Shown here one piece after another: positions 38,200-47,377 of a DNA stretch of 64,000 bases. Both the position numbers and the translations under genes were made by a program. Position 1 is the first letter of the stretch, and each line of letters starts with the position of its first letter. Source of the stretch: Falsibacillus pallidus. GTDB taxonomy: Bacteria > Bacillota > Bacilli > Bacillales > DSM-25281. Below the pieces are notes generated by a model. That model worked only from the letters and a program-made list of their open reading frames with translations. It was not told the origin of the DNA and did not search any database. The stretch is taken from the NCBI RefSeq assembly GCF_003350505.1, contig NZ_QQAY01000001.1, positions 1 to 64,000 of the forward strand. The letters run 5' to 3'.

Positions 38200-39246
38200 T
38201 TATTCGTCAAGAAGTGCAAACTCTTCTTGGTCTTCATCCGCAGATGCTGTTTTTACTTCATCCAGATTATAATGATCGCGAATCTTCATCATTAATTCGT
38301 GGCGAAGTTCAGGATTCTCTTTTAGGAATTGTTTCGCATTTTCACGGCCTTGTCCTAAACGCTCTTCATTATAGGAATACCAGGAACCGCTCTTTTGAAC
38401 GATATCCAATTCAGAACCCATATCTATGATTTCGCCTTCTCTTGAAATCCCTTCACCATACATGATATCTACTTCAGCTGTACGGAATGGAGGGGCCACT
38501 TTATTTTTTACTACTTTTACTCTTGTTTTGTTCCCAACCATATCGTTTCCTTGCTTCAGTGTTTCTGCACGACGCACTTCAAGGCGTACGGAGGAGTAGA
38601 ATTTCAACGCTCGTCCACCTGGAGTCGTCTCAGGATTTCCGAACATAACGCCGACTTTTTCACGGATTTGGTTAATGAAGATTGCTATGGTTTTAGATTT
38701 ATTGATTGCTCCAGAAAGTTTACGGAGTGCCTGTGACATCAAACGTGCTTGAAGGCCGACGTGTGAATCACCCATCTCCCCTTCAATCTCTGCTTTTGGA
38801 ACCAACGCTGCAACAGAGTCAATAACCAGGATGTCGACTGCACCGCTTCGTACAAGTGCTTCTGCAATCTCAAGAGCCTGCTCGCCTGTATCCGGCTGTG
38901 ATAAAAGAAGTTCATCGATATTAACGCCTAATTTTTGGGCGTAGACAGGATCGAGGGCATGCTCTGCATCGATGAATGCAGCTTGTCCACCTTTAGCCTG
39001 GACCTCTGCTATTGCGTGGAGTGCTACAGTTGTTTTACCTGAACTTTCAGGTCCATAGATTTCAACGATTCTTCCTCTAGGATATCCGCCGACTCCCAAA
39101 GCGACATCAAGTGCCAGAGATCCACTAGGCATAGTAGAGATCCTTCGGTCTGTCTGTTCACCCAACTTCATGATAGAACCTTTACCAAATTGCTTTTCTA
39201 TTTGTTTTAACGCCATTTCAAGTGCTGCTTGACGATCATTAGCCAC
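38200..39246 (-). CDS. recA: Recombinase RecA
   Basis: A 348-residue recombination and SOS coprotease protein. Walker [66 protein letters not shown] (quoted in parts from the ATPase core) and the [21 protein letters not shown]2 loop are intact; an acidic C-terminal tail follows. GTG at 39246 is the start: AGGAGG lies 7 bases upstream and 12 codons of extension contain it. It has a LexA box and its own promoter. It activates LexA self-cleavage. Confidence 0.98.
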   Translation of the reverse strand: MANDRQAALEMALKQIEKQFGKGSIMKLGEQTDRRISTMPSGSLALDVALGVGGYPRGRIVEIYGPESSGKTTVALHAIAEVQAKGGQAAFIDAEHALDPVYAQKLGVNIDELLLSQPDTGEQALEIAEALVRSGAVDILVIDSVAALVPKAEIEGEMGDSHVGLQARLMSQALRKLSGAINKSKTIAIFINQIREKVGVMFGNPETTPGGRALKFYSSVRLEVRRAETLKQGNDMVGNKTRVKVVKNKVAPPFRTAEVDIMYGEGISREGEIIDMGSELDIVQKSGSWYSYNEERLGQGRENAKQFLKENPELRHELMMKIRDHYNLDEVKTASADEDQEEFALLDE

Positions 39247-39320
39247 TAGATTTCCTCCTTTATATTTACAGGTATCCAGCACGTTTGCTGAATAACGTTT
39301 ATCTCAATTAACCTATCTTT

Positions 39321-39349
39321 ACTATAAACGTTTTGGTTCAGTTTTACAA
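39321..39349 (-). promoter_or_regulatory. Sigma-A promoter of recA
   Basis: On the minus strand TTGTAA (39349-39344) and TATAGT (39326-39321) are 17 bases apart. The LexA box sits 10 bases upstream of the -35. Confidence 0.75.
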
Positions 39350-39358
39350 GCAAAAAAT

Positions 39359-39372
39359 CGAACATTCATTCG
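39359..39372. promoter_or_regulatory. LexA (SOS) box of recA
   Basis: CGAATGAATGTTCG (minus strand) has the same one-base deviation as LexA box 1 at 3691-3704. Confidence 0.83.
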
Positions 39373-39469
39373 CTTTTTTTAGGGTAGTAAAATGCGATTA
39401 TAATTTCTTGATTAATAGAATTTCAATGGTTGACTGAAAACTAGGCGACTATTTACGTATGAAAATAAT

Positions 39470-39493
39470 AAAAAGAGGGAAATCCCTCTTTTT
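39470..39493. terminator. Terminator of the pgsA-cinA operon
   Basis: An 11-bp perfect stem AAAAAGAGGGA (39470-39480) with TCCCTCTTTTT (39483-39493) and a very short loop. It overlaps the cinA stop. Confidence 0.82.
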
Positions 39494-40733
39494 ATTTATC
39501 CGCCAATTCCCTCAGCAGGAAATGGCATCCATATTTAACTGTCCTCATTATGATATTATTCCTTGACCCTTGCAGCTGCACCTTGAAGGCCCGTGGCGCG
39601 GCACCTGCAAAGGACACGCCGATCCAGACAGTCCCTGGAGGGTTCCCTTCGAGCGGTTCGGGGCCGGCTGCACCGGTAAAGGAAATGCCGATATCCGTAT
39701 TGAATTTCTTTTGGATTCCGACAGCAAGTTCGACTGCACACTCTTCGCTTACCGCTCCATACTGATTGATGGTGGATTCAGCAACGCCGACCTGCTCAAT
39801 TTTCGCCTGATTGGAATAGCATATGACTCCCCCATTAAAAACAGAGCTGGCGCCATCTATAGAAGTGAGTTCTGATTGAAATAACCCACCTGTCAAACTC
39901 TCTGCACAGGCGATTGTATAATTCTTCTTTTTCATTAAAGCCGAGAGCTCTATCATCAAGGAAGATTGGCCATAGCCATAAAAAAATTCGCCTGTCCTTG
40001 CTAAGATTTGCTGCTCCACTTCATCCAGCAATTGCTGCGCCTTTTCACCGGAAGGGTCTTTTGCCGTCAAACGAAGAGTAACTTCTCCGTCAGCTGCAAG
40101 CGGAGCGATTGTCGGGTTGGACTGCCCATCGATCAAGTCCATGATTTCTGTTTCAAGTTGAGCTTCTCCAATCCCAAAGAACCGAAGAACTCTGGACTCG
40201 ATTTTCACCATTTCCTCTAACTGCTCAGCAAGCTTTGGCATGCCGAACTCCCTGAACATCGGTTCCATTTCTTTCGGCGGACCAGGAAGGAGCATATAGC
40301 GATGAGTGTCTGTTTTGTAAAACATCCCCGGTGCCATTCCATTCAAATTCGGAAGAACATCTGCCCCATTCAGAACCAGTGCCTGCTTTTTATTATTTTC
40401 AGTCATGATTCGATTTGTTTTCTTAAAATATTCCACTATCGAGTCTAATGCTTCTTCATCAGACACGAGTGATGTATTAAGATGGGAAGCAATGGCCTCT
40501 TTAGTCAAATCATCTTTTGTAGGACCGAGGCCGCCTGTGAAGATGATCAAGTCAGCCCTTTTCTCCGCTGTTTCTATCGCTTTCGTCAACCTCATCGGAT
40601 TATCGCCGACGACAGTATGATAATAAACGTTTATCCCAAGTTCGGCTAAGCGTTCGGAAATAAACTTTGCATTTGTATTTACGATTTGACCCAGTAATAA
40701 CTCAGATCCAACGGCAATGATTTCAGCATTCAT
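39492..40733 (-). CDS. cinA: Competence/damage-inducible protein CinA
   Basis: A 413-residue protein. The N-terminal MoaB/MogA-like domain ([43 protein letters not shown]) has ADP-ribose pyrophosphatase-type activity in relatives. The C-terminal CinA domain ([38 protein letters not shown], shown in the family block) is the nicotinamide-nucleotide amidase. It recycles pyridine-nucleotide by-products and is linked to competence. AGGAGG lies 8 bases upstream. It is 12 bases behind pgsA. Confidence 0.95.
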   Translation of the reverse strand: MNAEIIAVGSELLLGQIVNTNAKFISERLAELGINVYYHTVVGDNPMRLTKAIETAEKRADLIIFTGGLGPTKDDLTKEAIASHLNTSLVSDEEALDSIVEYFKKTNRIMTENNKKQALVLNGADVLPNLNGMAPGMFYKTDTHRYMLLPGPPKEMEPMFREFGMPKLAEQLEEMVKIESRVLRFFGIGEAQLETEIMDLIDGQSNPTIAPLAADGEVTLRLTAKDPSGEKAQQLLDEVEQQILARTGEFFYGYGQSSLMIELSALMKKKNYTIACAESLTGGLFQSELTSIDGASSVFNGGVICYSNQAKIEQVGVAESTINQYGAVSEECAVELAVGIQKKFNTDIGISFTGAAGPEPLEGNPPGTVWIGVSFAGAAPRAFKVQLQGSRNNIIMRTVKYGCHFLLRELADK

Positions 40734-40745
40734 TTCAAGAACCTC

Positions 40746-41324
40746 CTACTTGGAGTTAATTAGCACTCGTCTGTTTTTGTAAAAATAATCCCATCCGGAC
40801 CATACCGTGAATATTAAGGCCACCCAAAGTGCAAATAAATCGAAACGGAATGAAACTGCTTCAAAAATTACGTTATGAAGAAGCAATGCTGAAATTGCAA
40901 TAATTTGCGCCCAAGTTTTGACTTTTCCAAGCATATTTGCTGCAACAACTTCCCCCTCGCCCGCTAAAATTAAACGCAGGCCGGTTACTGCAAATTCACG
41001 GCTGATAATGATAATGACAATCCAAGAAGCTGCTGCATGTAATTCAACCAATACAATCAGCGCCGCGGAAACCAACAATTTATCTGCCAACGGGTCCAAA
41101 AACTTCCCTAGATTGGTCACTAAATTCAATTTCCTAGCATAGTAGCCATCAATCCAATCAGTAGTTGAGGCAATGATGAAAATCAGCCCCCCTACTAAAT
41201 GGGTGACAGGCATTTGCGCACCTAAGAAATGAACTTCACCCCACGAAAATGGTACAAGCATGATGATCATAAACAAAGGAATCAATAAAATCCTTGATAC
41301 TGTTATTTTATTTGGTAAATTCAC
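40746..41324 (-). CDS. pgsA: CDP-diacylglycerol-glycerol-3-phosphate 3-phosphatidyltransferase
   Basis: A 192-residue membrane enzyme making phosphatidylglycerol phosphate. The CDP-alcohol phosphotransferase signature is complete: DGYYARKLNLVTNLGKFLDP followed by LAD, that is D-G-X2-A-R-X8-G-X3-D-X3-D, at about residues 59-81. About five to six transmembrane helices. The start is GTG 41324 with GGAGG 7 bases upstream. First gene of pgsA-cinA; a terminator (41362-41392) separates it from rodZ. Confidence 0.95.
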   Translation of the reverse strand: MNLPNKITVSRILLIPLFMIIMLVPFSWGEVHFLGAQMPVTHLVGGLIFIIASTTDWIDGYYARKLNLVTNLGKFLDPLADKLLVSAALIVLVELHAAASWIVIIIISREFAVTGLRLILAGEGEVVAANMLGKVKTWAQIIAISALLLHNVIFEAVSFRFDLFALWVALIFTVWSGWDYFYKNRRVLINSK

Positions 41325-41361
41325 AATAAATCCTCCATCTCACTAATCGTATTGATACTTG

Positions 41362-41392
41362 AAAAAAAATAGTCATCAAATGATGACTTTTT
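41362..41392 (-). terminator. Terminator or attenuator between rodZ and pgsA
   Basis: AGTCATC (41371-41377) pairs with GATGACT (41382-41388) across a 4-base loop; on the minus strand it is followed by ATTTTTTTT. It lies 38 bases ahead of the pgsA start. Confidence 0.82.
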
Positions 41393-41496
41393 CAGAACGA
41401 TGATCGTCATACTTCTGAATAAAAGAGAAGAATCTCTTATCATTGTTATTTCCTTCACCCTTTTTTTCCATTCATAACAGGAACACAGCACCGGCT

Positions 41497-42426
41497 TTAT
41501 TGACCAGGTGCTGCATGTTGAAGGGTAATGTTCTGTGTGATTTGATCCGTTGGCGGCACAGCAAATTCAACTTTTTCATCATTGACGTAAATTTCCGTAC
41601 CTGTTGAATCCCCAACACGGATGACAACCGTTTGCTCATTGGACAAATCAAGCTCTTTGCTTTGTGCATTACTCAATAGTCCTTGGAATAACGCTGCTCC
41701 ACTGGCATTTTTCACGCTTACCCAAGTCTTTCCGTTCGCTGTCGCAGCTACTTTCAACTTGAATTGCTCAGCATTTTCCACTTTATAGGTCGTATTGCTT
41801 CCGGAAGCATTCACTACGGAGATTTTTTGCTGAGTGTCCTCTGTCTTCTGCTGATTTTCCTTGTCATTTGAAGTGCTGTCTTTTTTCTCATCATCAGAAG
41901 TTGAAGCACTCTTATTACCGGAATCTTTCTTATCATTTTTACTGTTATCTTCTTTTTTTACATCATCATTTAATTTTGACACTACGGTTTTATCGGACTT
42001 GCTGCCGGCATTCTCATTATCAGTGCTCACATAATGCTGTACAACGAACCAGATCAATGCGACAACACCCACTGCGAAAACAGCTGCCAAAATCTTTGGA
42101 ATAAAATCCAGGAACTTTGAGCTTGTGCCCGAAGATACTGTCTTACGGGTCTGCACTCTGGAAATATGCCCGGGAAGCTCGCTGCTTTGAACGGAAGGGA
42201 TATCGCTCGCATACTCTTCGAACAGCGCATCCGGCTCAAGACCAACTGCTTCTGCATATTGTTTGATGAAAGCACGGACGTAAAACTTGCCCGGCATCAT
42301 ATCATAATTACCTTCTTCAATTCCTACCAGATACCTTTTCTGTATCTTTGTCAACGTCTGCAAATCATCCAGGCTAAGGCCTTTGGATTCCCTTGCTCCT
42401 TTTAATCTCAATCCTAATTCTGTCAA
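41497..42426 (-). CDS. rodZ: RodZ-like cytoskeletal/helix-turn-helix membrane protein YmfM
   Basis: A 309-residue protein: N-terminal helix-turn-helix domain (LRLKGARESKGLSLDDLQTLTKIQKRYLVGIEEGNY in its conserved positions, about 5-41), one transmembrane helix (about 110-131), a low-complexity Ser/Asp/Lys-rich linker (about 134-200), and a C-terminal DUF4115 beta domain outside the membrane. This is the RodZ layout that links MreB to cell shape. TTG 42426 is chosen: GCGGGTG lies 6 bases upstream, giving MTELGLRLK; GTG 42435 overlaps it. Upstream of pgsA as in B. subtilis. Confidence 0.93.
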   Translation of the reverse strand: MTELGLRLKGARESKGLSLDDLQTLTKIQKRYLVGIEEGNYDMMPGKFYVRAFIKQYAEAVGLEPDALFEEYASDIPSVQSSELPGHISRVQTRKTVSSGTSSKFLDFIPKILAAVFAVGVVALIWFVVQHYVSTDNENAGSKSDKTVVSKLNDDVKKEDNSKNDKKDSGNKSASTSDDEKKDSTSNDKENQQKTEDTQQKISVVNASGSNTTYKVENAEQFKLKVAATANGKTWVSVKNASGAALFQGLLSNAQSKELDLSNEQTVVIRVGDSTGTEIYVNDEKVEFAVPPTDQITQNITLQHAAPGQ

Positions 42427-42444
42427 TACAAACACCCGCCATTA

Positions 42445-43236
42445 CTAAAAATCGAATCCTCCAAATTCGGATTCCTGAAAGAAGTTGCTTTTTTGCACTA
42501 AATCATATGTAATTTCTTCATCCGGATCGTTTCTCAGTTCAATGATATAATCAAAATCTTCAATTGAGTATTCTGAATTCTGAACAAAAATGTCCGGATG
42601 CTCGATAACCTTGACAGCCGGAAGCCGCATAATTTCCCTTACAAGCTGCCAATGTTGTTCGTTTGCCCTTTTTGTTGAAACGATGCCATCCAGGATAAAA
42701 ATGTTATCTGAGCTGTATTCATCTTCAATCAACTTATTACGAATTGTCTGCTTCAATAATGTAGAAGAAACGAATAGCCATTTCTTGTTAGCACATACAC
42801 TTGAGGCCACTACAGATTCGGTTTTGCCCACCCTTGGCATGCCGCGGATCCCTACTAATTTATGTCCTTCCTGCTTAAACAATTCAGCCATGAAATCGAC
42901 TAGGAGCCCAAGCTCATCACGAATGAAACGGAATGTTTTTTTATCATCCGCATCCCTTTGGATATACCTTCCATGGCGCACTGCTAGACGATCACGTAAT
43001 TTTGGCTCTCGAAGCTTGGTGACATTTATGGTCTCCATGGTTTGCAGGATGGACTCAAGACGTTCAATCTGCTGTTCACTCTGGGCAAGTAGCAAAAGGC
43101 CGCGCCTTCCTTCGTCCACGCCATTGATTGTGACAATATTAATTGAAAGCATTCCAAGCAATGAAGATATGTCCCCTAATAAACCAGGACGGTTGATTTG
43201 GATTTCATATTCCAAGTACCACTCTTTACGGTCCAT
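42445..43236 (-). CDS. ymfK: DUF3388 family protein YmfK
   Basis: A 263-residue cytoplasmic protein. Residues 8-78 look like an ACT-type ligand-binding domain (YEIQINRPGLLGDISSLLG, INIVTINGVDEGRRGLLLL). After it comes GIRGMPRVGKTESVVASSV, a P-loop-like motif at 132-139, so a nucleotide-binding domain is likely. No function is established to my knowledge. It lies 18 bases ahead of rodZ in the same orientation; GGGAGGG precedes the ATG. Linkage to rodZ is conserved in bacilli. Confidence 0.88.
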   Translation of the reverse strand: MDRKEWYLEYEIQINRPGLLGDISSLLGMLSINIVTINGVDEGRRGLLLLAQSEQQIERLESILQTMETINVTKLREPKLRDRLAVRHGRYIQRDADDKKTFRFIRDELGLLVDFMAELFKQEGHKLVGIRGMPRVGKTESVVASSVCANKKWLFVSSTLLKQTIRNKLIEDEYSSDNIFILDGIVSTKRANEQHWQLVREIMRLPAVKVIEHPDIFVQNSEYSIEDFDYIIELRNDPDEEITYDLVQKSNFFQESEFGGFDF

Positions 43237-43463
43237 TTAAACCCTCCCAAAACAAAAGCACAGGCTCAATAAAAAATGAAAGCTTTGTGCACTCTAAGCA
43301 TTACATGAAGCATTTAAAAGACGATGAAATCAAAAAATAAAATTCGACAATATCTATAGTGTCTATAATATATGATTTTCTAATAAGATGAAAGAAAAAC
43401 CTAGGGGCATTTCCGATTTCTAACTGATTGAATCCCCAATAGGCATCATATCCTGAATCTAGA
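43237..43463. other. Intergenic stretch upstream of ymfK
   Basis: AT-rich, no gene seen. It contains the small palindrome TATAG-TGT-CTATA at 43355-43367. The ymfK-rodZ promoter should lie here but no hexamer pair is convincing. Confidence 0.35.
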
Positions 43464-43494
43464 CACAAAAAAAGAGAGGATAGTCCTCTCTTTG
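43464..43494 (-). terminator. Terminator of ymfJ
   Basis: A 10-bp stem AAAGAGAGGA (43471-43480) with TCCTCTCTTT (43484-43493), with TTTTTTTG following on the minus strand. Confidence 0.88.
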
Positions 43495-43503
43495 GGTTAT
43501 GGA

Positions 43504-43761
43504 TTAGCGTGTTCCGTTATTTTGGACAAGCTTTACCATCATGCTTGCGATAGCATGCTGTTCTTCAGGAGTTGCTACTGACCAAAGATCTGCCAATACT
43601 TTCTCCTGATCATTCTTCGGATCCACTTCTTTTGCCAGGTAATCCCCGATTTGGTAAGCCAAATCTGTCACCGCTTCATTATGCATCCCTTTATCTTCAG
43701 CCTGATGCAAACGGTCTCCCAAAAAGTTCTTCCAACTATCCCAGCTATTTAAAACAGACAT
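43504..43761 (-). CDS. ymfJ: DUF3243 family protein YmfJ
   Basis: An 85-residue helical protein: NSWDSWKNFLGDRLHQAEDKG, LAYQIGDYLAKEVDPKNDQE and VLADLWSVATPEEQHAIASMMVKLV. The family is widespread in bacilli; function is unknown to me. AGGAGG lies 10 bases upstream of the ATG. It is followed by a terminator and lies between ymfI and ymfK as in B. subtilis. Confidence 0.93.
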   Translation of the reverse strand: MSVLNSWDSWKNFLGDRLHQAEDKGMHNEAVTDLAYQIGDYLAKEVDPKNDQEKVLADLWSVATPEEQHAIASMMVKLVQNNGTR

Positions 43762-43840
43762 GGTTATGAACCTCCTTTAGATATGTTCAAAAGTTATTTT
43801 GCTACCGGAAGTTCAAAATATGCATCCATGTAAAAATAAA

Positions 43841-44563
43841 TTAAGTATACCAGCCCCCATTGATTGAGAGCACTTGGCCAGTGATGTAGGAAGAACGGGG
43901 AGACAAAAGGAAAGACACTGCATCCGCCACTTCTTCCGGCTTCCCGAGCCTCCCGGCAGGTATTTCCTCTTTTAGCTGCTCTATATCCTCATCAGTGAAT
44001 CCCTTCATCATATTTGTATCAATTGCACCGGGAGCTATGGCATTGACCCTCATTCCATTCATCGCAACCTCTTTGCTGAGGGCTTTCACGAAAGAAATTT
44101 GAGCTCCCTTTACGGTCGAATAGAGAACTTCGCATGCAGCTCCTGTCTGCCCCCAAATCGAACTAATCACAACGATGGAAGATTGTTCATTCCTCATTAA
44201 TTTAGGCAGACACATTTGTATGAGCTTCATTGGACTTTTAATATGAATTTGAATCAAATCATCCATTTCCTTTGGTGTTGTATCCATAAAGAGACCGTAA
44301 TGTGAAGTACCGCTCGCATACACAATGGCATCGAGCTGGAATAAACTCTCGACTAAACGATCGACGCCTTCAGGACTCTCCAGATCAGCTGAAATTGGAA
44401 TCGCTTCAATTAAATAGGGTTCCAACTCCTTCATTAACTCGATGCATGCTTCTTTGTTTCTGTTATAGTGCAAATATAAATTCCAGCCGTCTTCTGCCAA
44501 TCGGTGAGCAGCCTTCCTGCCCATTCCTCCGCTCGCACCTGTTATGAGAGCAAATCTTTTCAT
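43841..44563 (-). CDS. ymfI: SDR family oxidoreductase YmfI (FabG-like)
   Basis: A 240-residue short-chain dehydrogenase/reductase with NAD(P) motif TGASGGMGRKAA (about 8-19), structural NNAG variant YASG, catalytic Ser in VISSIWG, and YSTVK (Tyr-X3-Lys). INGGWYT ends the protein. Similar to beta-ketoacyl-ACP reductase, but the substrate is not certain. Cytoplasmic. It follows ymfH by about 80 bases upstream on the map and precedes ymfJ. Confidence 0.9.
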   Translation of the reverse strand: MKRFALITGASGGMGRKAAHRLAEDGWNLYLHYNRNKEACIELMKELEPYLIEAIPISADLESPEGVDRLVESLFQLDAIVYASGTSHYGLFMDTTPKEMDDLIQIHIKSPMKLIQMCLPKLMRNEQSSIVVISSIWGQTGAACEVLYSTVKGAQISFVKALSKEVAMNGMRVNAIAPGAIDTNMMKGFTDEDIEQLKEEIPAGRLGKPEEVADAVSFLLSPRSSYITGQVLSINGGWYT

Positions 44564-44600
44564 TCATTTTCCCACTTTCTTTTTTCTTTAGTATAACTTA

Positions 44601-44641
44601 ACAAAAACAACCACGGGATAGGTTGACCCGCGGTTGTTTTT
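44601..44641. terminator. Terminator of ymfF-ymfH
   Basis: AACAACCACGGG pairs with CCCGCGGTTGTT (one mismatch), flanked by A/T runs, 6 bases behind the ymfH stop. Confidence 0.87.
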
Positions 44642-44646
44642 CAAAA

Positions 44647-45933
44647 TTATTTCGGCACTACCTGACATACCGTCAATCGTTCCTTGTCAATAAAACGCTG
44701 GGCTTCTCTTTTTACATCTTCGAACGTAATGGATTCTAAGGTTGGAACTACATCGAAAAGATCCATTTCATTGAAAGCATACCTGGTAAATTGATTAGCG
44801 ATATATTCAGGGGAATTGATTGCCCGCAGGAAAGCCCCCGCCTTCTTTTTCTTGGACCTTTCCAATGCTTCTTCGGAAAGAAATTCTCCTTCTTTCGCTT
44901 TTAATAATATATCTTCAATTCTTTCTGCCAGCTGGTCTGGTTTTTCAGTATCTCCGCCGATCATCGCAAAACCAAAGCCGGTTTCCTGCGTATAGTCATA
45001 ATAGAACGTCTCATCAATTAGACCTTCATTATAAAGATCGAAGTAATTTTTGGCGCTTTTTCCAAAAAGCATGTCTAAAAATACATTGATGGTCAATTCA
45101 TTTTTTAACATTTCTTTTCCTTTTTGGTTAACATCAAGGGCTTTAATGCCCACCAAACATTTGGAAGACTGTACGTTCATTTTCAGGACTTGCTTCTTTT
45201 CAGCTACAGTAGAAGGCTCATCTTCAAACTTCCTTTGAATTTCCTTTGGTTCTTTGAAATCCTTCTTATTCTGATTATCCCTGATCATGTTCATCGTATT
45301 TTCCGCATCCACAGGTCCGACAACAAATAGAAGCATATTGCTTGGGTGATAGAACGTATTGTAGCAAAGATATAATAAATCTTTGGTAATTGGAGCAATT
45401 GACTCAATGGTTCCGGCTATGTCGATTTTGACCGGATGATTATGGTACATGTTCTGAATCAGTCCAAAGTAAAGCCTCCAGTCAGGATTATCATCATACA
45501 TGGTGATCTCCTGGCCTATGATTCCTTTTTCCTTTTCAACCGTTTTTTCTGTAAAATAAGGATCCTGAACAAAATCAATAAGGGTAACCAAGTTCTTTTC
45601 TACATCTGAAGTGCTTGAAAACAAATAGGCTGTACGGGTAAAAGAAGTAAAAGCATTAGATGATGCCCCTTGCTTGCTGAACTGCTGAAAGACATCCCCG
45701 TCTTCCTTCTCAAATAGCTTATGCTCAAGGAAATGGGCAATTCCGTCGGGTACTTTTTCAAAGTCATCCCCATCCAGCGGAACGAAATGGTTGTCTACAG
45801 AACCGTAGTTGGTCGTAAAAGTACAGAAAGTTTTATTGAATCCGTTTTTCGGCAGAATGTAGACATCCAGTCCATTATCCATCTTTTCGTAGTATAAGGA
45901 CTCCTGCAGCTGATCAAAGTCTATTTTCTTCAT
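44647..45933 (-). CDS. ymfH: M16 family zinc peptidase YmfH
   Basis: A 428-residue pitrilysin/processing-peptidase type protein with the inverted zinc motif HFLEH (His67-X-X-Glu70-His71) and a downstream Glu region, followed by three more M16-fold units. It is the active partner of the M16 pair with YmfF. The ATG overlaps the ymfF stop by 4 bases (ATGA), and GGAGGA lies within the end of ymfF, so the two are translationally coupled. Cytoplasmic; natural substrate unknown. Confidence 0.92.
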   Translation of the reverse strand: MKKIDFDQLQESLYYEKMDNGLDVYILPKNGFNKTFCTFTTNYGSVDNHFVPLDGDDFEKVPDGIAHFLEHKLFEKEDGDVFQQFSKQGASSNAFTSFTRTAYLFSSTSDVEKNLVTLIDFVQDPYFTEKTVEKEKGIIGQEITMYDDNPDWRLYFGLIQNMYHNHPVKIDIAGTIESIAPITKDLLYLCYNTFYHPSNMLLFVVGPVDAENTMNMIRDNQNKKDFKEPKEIQRKFEDEPSTVAEKKQVLKMNVQSSKCLVGIKALDVNQKGKEMLKNELTINVFLDMLFGKSAKNYFDLYNEGLIDETFYYDYTQETGFGFAMIGGDTEKPDQLAERIEDILLKAKEGEFLSEEALERSKKKKAGAFLRAINSPEYIANQFTRYAFNEMDLFDVVPTLESITFEDVKREAQRFIDKERLTVCQVVPK

Positions 45934-47216
45934 TGCGCATCCTCCTCATTTCCGGTAAGGAAGTAAATGGTGTCAAGTTCAATTTTCTTCGCAGCGTTCA
46001 CGATTTCATCTTTCGTTGTTTTATCCACTTGCTTCAGCCAATCATCAATTGTGATACTCTCTTTTGAAATTACATTGTGATAAAGTACTTCGACAGATCC
46101 TCTAGCTGTATCAATGGTTTCTAGGAGCTGATTTCGGATCACAGCTTTAGTTTGAGTGATCTCATCCTCAGTAAAATCACCATTTTTCATCGCGTCCATT
46201 TGCTCATGGATGATTTTCACCGCTTGATCGTAATTTTTGTTATCAATTCCGGACATAACCATTAACAGTCCCTTATGACTCTCAACCAAACTAGCCGCAT
46301 AATAGGCAAGACTTGCCTTTTCCCGTACATTGATGAATAGCTTGGAATGAGAAAAGCCGCCAAAGATGCCATTAAAAACAGTAAGAGGAAAATAATCTTC
46401 ATCACCGAAGGTAATATTTGTCCTGTAGCCGATATTAAGCTTCCCTTGTTTTACATCTTGATTTTCCTTAATTTCCTTAGGCTCCCCATGTTTCTCAGAA
46501 TCCCTGGATTTCTCAACCGTTAGTGGTGTACGGCCTTCAAACGGAAACAGTTTCTGGCAAATAGTTTCCACGTTCGTTGCATCAACATCGCCAATCACAT
46601 AAAAATCCAATTCATCTTCTTTAAGGGCTTTGTTGTAGTATTGAAAAAGTTGTTCAGATGTAATTCCATCTACATCTTCCTTTTCACCATTTGCATGAAG
46701 TGCAAATGCTTCTCCTTTGCACATTTCCTCTACGAGTCTTGCGTTTGAGTAGCGCATCTTATCGTCATAAACCGATTGTATCCGCTGTTTTAAATTTCTT
46801 TTTTCTTTCTCAACCGTTTCATTATGGAAGGATTGATTCTCCACGTTAGGATTGAGGATGACCGATGCCAAAAACTCCATTCCCTTCTCCATTAAAGGGG
46901 AGGAATCCTTCAGAAACTTTTCATTTGCCACTTCCAATGTGAAGCTGATGATGTGGTATTCCCCTTTCTTGGCGAGATCCACATAAAAGCTCGCGCCATA
47001 TAATTCATCCAAATAGGCCCGCAATTCCGTCGTTGTCTGATAATCTTTAGTACTGCTTTGAAGGACCTGAGGAAGGAGCGCACGTTTTGTCACATCGTCC
47101 TTCGTCAATGGTGCCTTCCATTTCCATACGAATGTATTTGTTTTATATTTATCCGTCTTGATTACATGCAGCCGATATCCTTTTTTATCTTTGATCGATT
47201 CATTGATTATTGTCAT
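45930..47216 (-). CDS. ymfF: M16 family protein YmfF, zinc site missing
   Basis: A 428-residue M16-fold protein with the same domain layout as YmfH but no H-X-X-E-H motif at the expected N-terminal position (the region reads LLPQVLQSSTKDYQTTTELR). It is therefore likely the non-catalytic partner of a heterodimer, like the alpha subunits of processing peptidases. It carries the R/Y-type C-terminal region (EKASLAYYAASLVESHKGLL) of M16 partners. GGAGG lies 7 bases upstream of ATG 47216. Confidence 0.92.
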   Translation of the reverse strand: MTIINESIKDKKGYRLHVIKTDKYKTNTFVWKWKAPLTKDDVTKRALLPQVLQSSTKDYQTTTELRAYLDELYGASFYVDLAKKGEYHIISFTLEVANEKFLKDSSPLMEKGMEFLASVILNPNVENQSFHNETVEKEKRNLKQRIQSVYDDKMRYSNARLVEEMCKGEAFALHANGEKEDVDGITSEQLFQYYNKALKEDELDFYVIGDVDATNVETICQKLFPFEGRTPLTVEKSRDSEKHGEPKEIKENQDVKQGKLNIGYRTNITFGDEDYFPLTVFNGIFGGFSHSKLFINVREKASLAYYAASLVESHKGLLMVMSGIDNKNYDQAVKIIHEQMDAMKNGDFTEDEITQTKAVIRNQLLETIDTARGSVEVLYHNVISKESITIDDWLKQVDKTTKDEIVNAAKKIELDTIYFLTGNEEDAQ

Positions 47217-47335
47217 CCATGATCCTCCTTTATCCTACATACGTTTAGGCATTGATTAGTTTGCTGTTCATTTATTCTTACTATACATGTTTACGAATCT
47301 CCCTTTCAACTTTTGCCAATTGAGGCAAAATAAGC

Positions 47336-47371
47336 AGAAAAAAAAGAACCCGGAGATAAACCGGGTTCTTA
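47336..47371 (-). terminator. Terminator of the nucleoside transporter operon
   Basis: AAGAACCCGG (47344-47353) pairs with CCGGGTTCTT (47361-47370); on the minus strand eight T residues follow. It lies 7 bases behind the last permease gene. Confidence 0.93.
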
Positions 47372-47377
47372 CTTGTA

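Noticed and set aside
43355-43367. TATAG-TGT-CTATA palindrome upstream of ymfK
   Set aside because: Short and AT-only; expected by chance in AT-rich DNA, and no promoter geometry supports it.
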